Shown: positions 23,712-27,688 of the stretch, piece by piece | Numbering within the stretch: the first letter of the stretch is position 1 | How the letters are laid out: each line of letters begins with the position of its first letter | From: Prevotella sp. | GTDB taxonomy: Bacteria > Bacteroidota > Bacteroidia > Bacteroidales > Bacteroidaceae | NCBI GenBank assembly: GCA_024681875.1 | Contig: JAILAA010000181.1 | Location: forward strand, 1 to 27,688 | Length of the DNA stretch: 27,688 nucleotides | Reading direction: 5' to 3' | Made by a program: the position numbers and the translations under genes | Notes under the pieces: generated by a model | What the model was told of the DNA's origin: nothing | Databases searched by the model: none | Seen by the model: the letters and a program-made list of their open reading frames with translations, nothing else

Positions 23712-24791
23712 ATGATGAAAAAAGCCTTTTTTGTCTTAGCTGCACTGCTCCTGATGGCAGTTACCAGCGCCAACGCCCAGCAGAGGCAGTATCAGCTCTA
23801 TGGAATTGGATTCTACAACCTTGAGAACTTGTTCGACACCTGCCACGACGCAGGACACAACGACTATGAGTACCTTCCCGACGGTACAAACCGCTGGACG
23901 GGGCTGAAGTATAGCCACAAGCTGCGCAACATGGCGCAGGTGCTCTCCGAGATGGGCACCGACCGCATACCCATCGGCTGTGCCGCCATCGGCGTCAGTG
24001 AGGTGGAGAACGCCAAGTGCCTCACCGACCTCTGCGAGCAGGAGCCCCTAAAGGCCCGCAACATGCAGTTTGTGCATGTCGAGGGTCCTGACCAGCGTGG
24101 TGTTGACTGCGCCTTGATTTACAACCCCAGGCTTTTCCAGGTGACCGACGTCAACCTCGTGCCCTATGTCTACGTGAGGCCCGAGGACTCGTTGCGCGCC
24201 ACGCGTGGCTTCCTCACCGTCAAGGGTGTGATGGCCGGCGAGAACGTTGCCATCATTGTCAACCACCTGCCGTCGCGTTTTGCTGAGTCCTTCTACCGCG
24301 AGGAGGGCGGACGGCAGATTCGCGAGGTGAAGGAGCAGCTGCTGCAGGAAGACCCCGGCCTGAAGCTGTTCATCATGGGCGATATGAACGACGACCCACA
24401 GGACAAGTCGATGTCTGAGGCATTGGGCGCTGTGCGTAAAATAAAAGATGTACGCGAAGGCGGGCTGTGGAATCCTTGGTGGGACGTGCTGGCATCAGGC
24501 ACGGGCACCCTGCAGTACGACGGCGGGTGGAATCTCTTCGACCAGATTATCCTCTCGCAGTCGTTGCTCGACACCCACCAAATGAAGAGCGGCAAGCCTG
24601 TCGACCTGAAGAAGATTGACTGCAAGACGCTGAAATACTTCTCCCATCAAGTGTTCCGCCGCGACTACCTCTTCCAGCGCGTGGGACAGTATAAGGGCAA
24701 CACCAAGCGCACTCATGCCGGTGGCGTATGGCTCGACGGCTATAGCGACCACCTGCCCACTGTTGTATATGTGGTGAAAGAGGCTCAGTGA
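23712..24791 (+). CDS. Secreted endonuclease/exonuclease/phosphatase-family protein
   Basis: Exported protein of 359 aa with a signal peptide (about 1-22, ending SANA). The EEP-fold active-site set is present in order: YNLENLFD (Glu38), SEVEN (Glu97/Glu99), IVNHLPSR (Asn184, His185), FIMGDMNDDP (Asp224, Asn226) and SDHLPTV (Asp346, His347). The fold covers nucleases, phosphodiesterases and lipid phosphatases. NLENLFD openings are common in secreted Bacteroidetes members, whose substrates are mostly unproven. It could act on extracellular DNA, but this is not shown. Two ATGs lie in tandem (23712 and 23715). It is monocistronic, with its promoter in the second repeat module and a GACTTCA array 11 nt after the stop. 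Confidence 0.88.
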   Translation: MMKKAFFVLAALLLMAVTSANAQQRQYQLYGIGFYNLENLFDTCHDAGHNDYEYLPDGTNRWTGLKYSHKLRNMAQVLSEMGTDRIPIGCAAIGVSEVENAKCLTDLCEQEPLKARNMQFVHVEGPDQRGVDCALIYNPRLFQVTDVNLVPYVYVRPEDSLRATRGFLTVKGVMAGENVAIIVNHLPSRFAESFYREEGGRQIREVKEQLLQEDPGLKLFIMGDMNDDPQDKSMSEALGAVRKIKDVREGGLWNPWWDVLASGTGTLQYDGGWNLFDQIILSQSLLDTHQMKSGKPVDLKKIDCKTLKYFSHQVFRRDYLFQRVGQYKGNTKRTHAGGVWLDGYSDHLPTVVYVVKEAQ

Positions 24792-24802
24792 CCATAGACT
24801 TT

Positions 24803-24833
24803 GACTTCAGACTGTAGACTGTAGACTTCAGAC
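24803..24833 (+). repeat. Heptamer array after the endonuclease-family gene, unit GACTTCA
   Basis: Four 7-nt units (GACTTCA, GACTGTA, GACTGTA, GACTTCA) follow closely on the stop codon. The same unit on the opposite strand follows the udk stop at 25361-25450. Confidence 0.8.
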
Positions 24834-24877
24834 AGGGAGTGGCTACCGCCTCCTTTCGCGAAAGGACCTACGTAGGT

Positions 24878-25310
24878 ACTCCCCTCCCTTCACAATACCC
24901 ACAAAACTCCCCTCCCTTCAAGGTACCCACAAAACTCCCCTCCCTTCAAGGGGAGGGGCAGGGGTGGGGTCTGTAACTTTTCCTGCGGCAGGAAATGAGG
25001 CGGCAGTCACCCCGCCCCGGCCTTCGGCCACCCCGCCCCTTAAAGGGGTGGGGAGTTTTGTGCAATTACTATGCACGCCATACGCACACTCTGCCTCCGA
25101 GGTATCTCCTTCCCTCCCTACAAGGGAGGGGTTGGGGGTGGGTCCGCCTCCGGCCACCCCGCCCCTTTAAGGGGTGGGGAGTTGAGTTACCTTGGCGGCA
25201 GCTTCCCCTCCCTTCAAGGTGCCTAAAAAACTCCCCTCCCTTCAAGGTGCCTACAAAACTCCCCTCCCTTCAAGGGGAGGGGTAAGGGGTGGGGTCTGTT
25301 ACTTCCATAA
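24878..25310. repeat. GC-rich intergenic repeat block (contains element copy A)
   Basis: Non-coding block in the 659-nt gap between two convergent genes. A 28-bp tandem unit built on ACTCCCCTCCCTTCA occurs three times at 24878-24950 and three times at about 25202-25274. Between them, 24919-25182 is a composite element repeated at 26904-27166. It contains several hairpins, for example CCCCGCCCCTT facing AAGGGGTGGGG, and the palindrome TTTCCTGCGGCAGGAAA. Open frames here are low-complexity Pro/Gly translations and not genes. Confidence 0.85.
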
Positions 25311-25360
25311 TGAGGAAATCAGATTGGATACCCTACTTCAGAATTCAGATATATATCAAG

Positions 25361-25450
25361 TCTGAAGTCTATTATTCTGAAGTCTAAAGTCTGAAGTCTG
25401 AAGTCTAAAGTCTAAAGTCAAAGCCTGTAGTCTAAAGTCAAAGTCTGAAG
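25361..25450. repeat. Heptamer array after udk, unit TCTGAAG (GACTTCA on the minus strand)
   Basis: About twelve units of TCTGAAG or TCTAAAG, with two shortened to six nt, run up to the udk stop codon. They are the inverted counterpart of 24803-24833, so the GC-rich block is bracketed by one heptamer family in inverted orientation. Confidence 0.8.
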
Positions 25451-26065
25451 TCAGACACCAGTGACGATACCCTCGATGTAGGTCTTCAGAATATGTATGC
25501 CGGTCTTATTGTCTCCGCCCCAGGGGATGATGAGATCGGCAAACTTTTTAGTCGGCTCGATGAACTGCTCGTGCATGGGCTTCAGCACCTTCTCGTAGCG
25601 GTCGAGCACCATGTCGACGGTGCGGCCGCGCTCCACCACGTCACGGCGTATGTTGCGTATGAGGCGCACGTCGCTGTCGGTGTCGACGAAGATTTTCAGG
25701 TCCATCATGTCGCGCAGCTTCTTGTAGTGTAGCGTCATAATGCCTTCGATGATGATGACGGGCTTCGGCTCCACATGAATCGTCTCTTTCTGGCGGTTGC
25801 TCTCAATATAAGAGTAGGTAGGCTGTTCGATGGCCTTGCCGCTCTTCAGCGTATGAATCTGCTCTGTCAGCAGTTTCCAGTCGAAGGCGTCGGGGTGGTC
25901 GAAGTTGATGGCCTTGCGCTCCTCGGGCGTCATGTTTGTAGTGTCGTTGTAATACGAGTCGAGGGGCACCACGGCTACACAGTGTGGTGGCAGTGCCTGG
26001 GCAATGTGCTTTACGACGGTGGTCTTGCCTGAACCCGTTCCGCCTGCTATTCCGATGATGGTCAT
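25451..26065 (-). CDS. udk: Uridine kinase
   Basis: Cytoplasmic pyrimidine-salvage kinase phosphorylating uridine and cytidine. The 204-aa length is normal. It has Walker A GGTGSGKTT (8-16), the nucleoside-binding Asp36 in PLDSYYND, INFDHPDAFDW, IIIEGIMTLHY, FVDTDSDVRLIRNIRRDVVERGR and a C-terminal FADLIIPWGG. It follows the HdeD-like gene by 43 nt, a gap occupied by an octamer repeat, and the two probably share the promoter at 26795. The stop codon abuts a long heptamer array. The pair is flanked on both sides by near-identical 264-bp elements. Confidence 0.95.
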   Translation of the reverse strand: MTIIGIAGGTGSGKTTVVKHIAQALPPHCVAVVPLDSYYNDTTNMTPEERKAINFDHPDAFDWKLLTEQIHTLKSGKAIEQPTYSYIESNRQKETIHVEPKPVIIIEGIMTLHYKKLRDMMDLKIFVDTDSDVRLIRNIRRDVVERGRTVDMVLDRYEKVLKPMHEQFIEPTKKFADLIIPWGGDNKTGIHILKTYIEGIVTGV

Positions 26066-26071
26066 TTTTGG

Positions 26072-26111
26072 GGAGTTTAGGAGTTTAGGAGTATAGGAGT
26101 TTAGGAGTTTA
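26072..26111. repeat. Octamer array between the DUF308 gene and udk, unit GGAGTTTA
   Basis: Five 8-nt units (one GGAGTATA) extend from 6 nt before the udk ATG into the stop codon of the HdeD-like gene. Confidence 0.85.
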
Positions 26112-26771
26112 TACTTCTTCGGCTACGATGATGTCGCCCTTGCCGGCCTTGTCGCGTTCCGAGGCACGGCGCACCTGGGCCTGTGTCGTCTCGTAGCGCT
26201 TGCGTATGCCCGAGAACAGCATGGAGTAGCCCATCTCGGCGAGGGCGTAGACCAGCGATGTCACGCCCAGGATGGTGGTGGTAGTCCTGGCAGGCACCAG
26301 TCCCTTGATCATGGCAAACAATGCGGCCAGCACGATGAGGACAGGGACTATCCACAGCAGACCATCCACAGGCTCCATCTTGCGTGCCGACAGCAGGTTC
26401 ATCATCAGGTTGAGGCCACCCAGTATCAGCACGCCGCCCAGCAGGTACATCGCCCACGTCAGGAAGTCGGCGGTCTGTGTCAGCGACAGTATCAGGCCCA
26501 GCAGCACGCTGCCCAAGCCCACGATGGGGAACATGGGCTGGCTGTTGTCGCTCTTGACTTTGCCGTCGCCGTCGTCGTCCATCACGCGGAGGTCGGCCTT
26601 CTTGCGCCGCAGGTTCACCCAACCCGCCAGCGATACCACGCCTGCAATGAGGAACATGATGCCCATGGCGATGGTCAGCCCTTTCAGCACCGCCTCGTCA
26701 TATTTCAGCAGTAGTACGCCCACGACGATAGCCGCGATGGCGCGGATAATGGAGATACGGAATAGTTTCAT
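26109..26771 (-). CDS. HdeD/DUF308-like membrane protein
   Basis: Inner-membrane protein of 220 aa with about six hydrophobic helices in paired arrangement (roughly 5-22, 31-51, 81-98, 103-127, 137-156, 165-185), matching the HdeD/DUF308 pattern. E. coli HdeD is linked to acid resistance, but most family members have no known role. Two features stand out. A loop between helices 2 and 3, DDDGDGKVKSDN (65-76), resembles an EF-hand calcium loop with Asn in the last position. The C-terminal 30 residues are charged and cytoplasmic. It is the first gene of a likely two-gene transcript with udk. Confidence 0.75.
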   Translation of the reverse strand: MKLFRISIIRAIAAIVVGVLLLKYDEAVLKGLTIAMGIMFLIAGVVSLAGWVNLRRKKADLRVMDDDGDGKVKSDNSQPMFPIVGLGSVLLGLILSLTQTADFLTWAMYLLGGVLILGGLNLMMNLLSARKMEPVDGLLWIVPVLIVLAALFAMIKGLVPARTTTTILGVTSLVYALAEMGYSMLFSGIRKRYETTQAQVRRASERDKAGKGDIIVAEEV

Positions 26772-26794
26772 AAGCCTTTTTCTGTTTTTCTTTG

Positions 26795-26802
26795 CAAAGA
26801 TA
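26795..26802 (-). promoter_or_regulatory. -7 box TATCTTTG for the DUF308 gene and udk
   Basis: The minus-strand TATCTTTG lies 23 nt before the ATG. A TTG on the same strand at 26823-26825, 20 nt further back, fits a -33 element. Confidence 0.65.
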
Positions 26803-26903
26803 CAAAGTTTTGCTCAAACCGCCAACTTTTTTGTACCAAAATCCGTTTTGTTTTTTTATTCCCTCTCTTCAATGTTTTCCAGGTGCAGCTACTCCCCTCC
26901 CTC

Positions 26904-27166
26904 CAAGGTGCCCACAAAACTCCCCTCCCTTCAAGGGGAGGGGCAGGGGTGGGGTATGTAACTTTTCCTGGGGCAGGAAATGAGGCGGCAGTCACCCCGC
27001 CCCGGCCTTCGGCCACCCCGCCCCTTAAAGGGGTGGGGAGTTTTGGGCAATTACTATGCACGCCATACGCACACTCTGCCTCCGAGGTATCTCCTTCCCT
27101 CCCTACAAGGGAGGGGTTGGGGGCGGGTCCGCCTCCGGCCACCCCGCCCCTTAAGGGGTGGGGAGT
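26904..27166. repeat. 264-bp composite element, copy B
   Basis: Matches 24919-25182 in the same orientation with five substitutions and one single-base deletion (about 98% identity). It starts with CAAGGTGCCCACAAAACTC and ends with GGGGTGGGGAGT. Neither copy encodes a protein with recognisable content or has obvious terminal inverted repeats. Confidence 0.9.
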
Positions 27167-27287
27167 AGATAAATGTAAAGAAATATGAGCAAAAAAACAG
27201 GTACGCGAAAAATGATGAAATAGAATGACGAGAAGCTGAAACAGGATACTTTTTAGCATAAATTAGCACAATAATGGACAAAATGGC

Positions 27288-27320
27288 CTGCACACTTTTT
27301 GAAATATGTGCAACTTTGGG
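27288..27320. repeat. TGCACA inverted-repeat element, right copy
   Basis: TGCACA (27289-27294) and TGTGCA (27307-27312) are perfect inverted repeats, followed by ACTTTGGG. It resembles the element at 2-34 in the same orientation. Confidence 0.55.
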
Positions 27321-27331
27321 TCCTCTGGAGG

Positions 27332-27428
27332 GCTTTTTCTGACTAAAAAGCGGGTTGCGCAAGTTCATGGGGAGCCTACTTTTTTTCAAAACCCAGCCCC
27401 CCATGAAAAAATCTAGCTTAGATTTTTT
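27332..27428. other. Three consecutive stem-loops
   Basis: GCTTTTT (27332-27338) pairs with AAAAAGC (27345-27351). TTCATGGGG (27364-27372) pairs with CCCCATGAA (27399-27407). AAAAAATCTA (27406-27415) pairs with TAGATTTTTT (27419-27428) around a 3-nt loop and a T-run, which looks like a weak intrinsic terminator. The last two share bases and could form alternative structures. Confidence 0.5.
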
Positions 27429-27688
27429 TGCGAGTGACTTCGCCAGAATGACAAACAAGCCGCAAAAATAGTTATCCTGCTGATTCTTAATAACATGGGC
27501 AAGTACCTTCAAAACTGCGATATTTCCGGCAAAAGTTTTCTTGGTCCAGAATTTTTAAAATATGAGGGTAGTTAACGGGCTATTTTGTAAAAATTTTATA
27601 CTTCTTTTCCGTGCAAAATCTTTAACCGAAACTGGTCGTCAGAAAAACAACATAAAAAATAAATGCCGAAAAGTTTGGCTCTTTAAAA

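Larger units (their letters stand above)
27167..27688. other. A/T-rich non-coding tail with clustered inverted repeats
   Basis: No credible gene in about 520 nt. It holds the right copy of the TGCAC element and three further inverted repeats (see separate entries). The last 150 nt show no feature I can name. It may be the upstream region of a gene beyond the window. Confidence 0.6.

Noticed and set aside
24918..25285. Small frames containing PNPSLVGREG-like text in the GC-rich block
   Set aside because: Repeat translation; the same text comes from copy B, and both strands and several frames are open.
24803..25450. Possible CRISPR array in the repeat-rich convergent spacer
   Set aside because: The units are 7 or 28 nt in direct tandem with no unique spacers, and no cas genes are present.
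24919..27166. Composite transposon formed by the two 264-bp copies
   Set aside because: No transposase, no clear terminal inverted repeats, no target-site duplication seen, and the genes between are ordinary housekeeping types.
26768..27512. Two overlapping minus-strand frames of 152-163 codons at the right end
   Set aside because: They translate the GC-rich repeat into low-complexity Pro/Gly/Arg sequence shared with the other copy of the element.

Overview
This is chromosomal DNA from a member of Bacteroidales, most likely Prevotellaceae (Prevotella/Segatella-like). The grounds are outward-facing TAnnTTTG -7 boxes with no Shine-Dalgarno sequences, a class II xylose isomerase next to a xylulokinase, a TolC-like/Wzz/Wzy exopolysaccharide cluster, and protein sequences that read as Bacteroidales throughout. 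The taxon is inferred from protein and promoter style, since no rRNA is present. I see no tRNA or rRNA gene, CRISPR array, transposase or phage gene.

Layout. (1) 143-2997, minus: xylB-xylA, feeding D-xylose into the pentose phosphate pathway. (2) 3175-11749, plus: a tight six-gene polysaccharide operon. It encodes a receiver-only response regulator, a sugar-1-phosphate transferase with a degenerate receiver domain, a short TolC-like outer-membrane protein, a Wzz-like chain-length protein with a degenerate P-loop kinase domain, a Wzy/ligase-type membrane protein, and a family-2 glycosyltransferase fused to a membrane-anchored SGNH/sialate-acetylesterase-like domain. (3) 11900-13186, plus: a secreted PL9-type pectate lyase with its own promoter. 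(4) 13203-21074, minus: pheT, yebC, a membrane Ser/Thr kinase, rfbC, ugd and a lipoprotein. rfbC and ugd supply deoxy-sugar and uronic-acid precursors that could feed the polysaccharide operon. (5) 21306-22529, plus: a membrane PP2C phosphatase, divergent from the transcript carrying the kinase. (6) 22559-23446, minus: dapA. (7) 23712-24791, plus: a secreted endonuclease/exonuclease/phosphatase-family protein. (8) 25451-26771, minus: an HdeD/DUF308-like membrane protein and udk. (9) 26772-27688 has no gene and is rich in repeats and inverted repeats.

The most unusual signal is not a gene. The window is full of short tandem repeats with a period of mostly 7 nt (sometimes 8 or 6), each locus with its own unit: GAGAGGT, AATGGTC, GATTTAC, TTTAACY, AGTTAGG, GACTTCA, CGTTATWA, GGAGTTTA, CCTTAA. 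They fill most gene junctions longer than about 40 nt and often touch a stop codon. In two divergent intergenic regions (pheT/PP2C and dapA/endonuclease) the same symmetric module appears: inverted heptamer arrays, each ending a few nt before an outward-facing -7 box. Heptamer or hexamer arrays also lie in frame inside two neighbouring genes. One array sits exactly at the seam between the glycosyltransferase and esterase halves, which suggests the fusion arose by read-through of a repeat-bearing intergenic spacer. Separately, a ~264-bp GC-rich element occurs twice, about 98% identical, flanking the udk/DUF308 pair.
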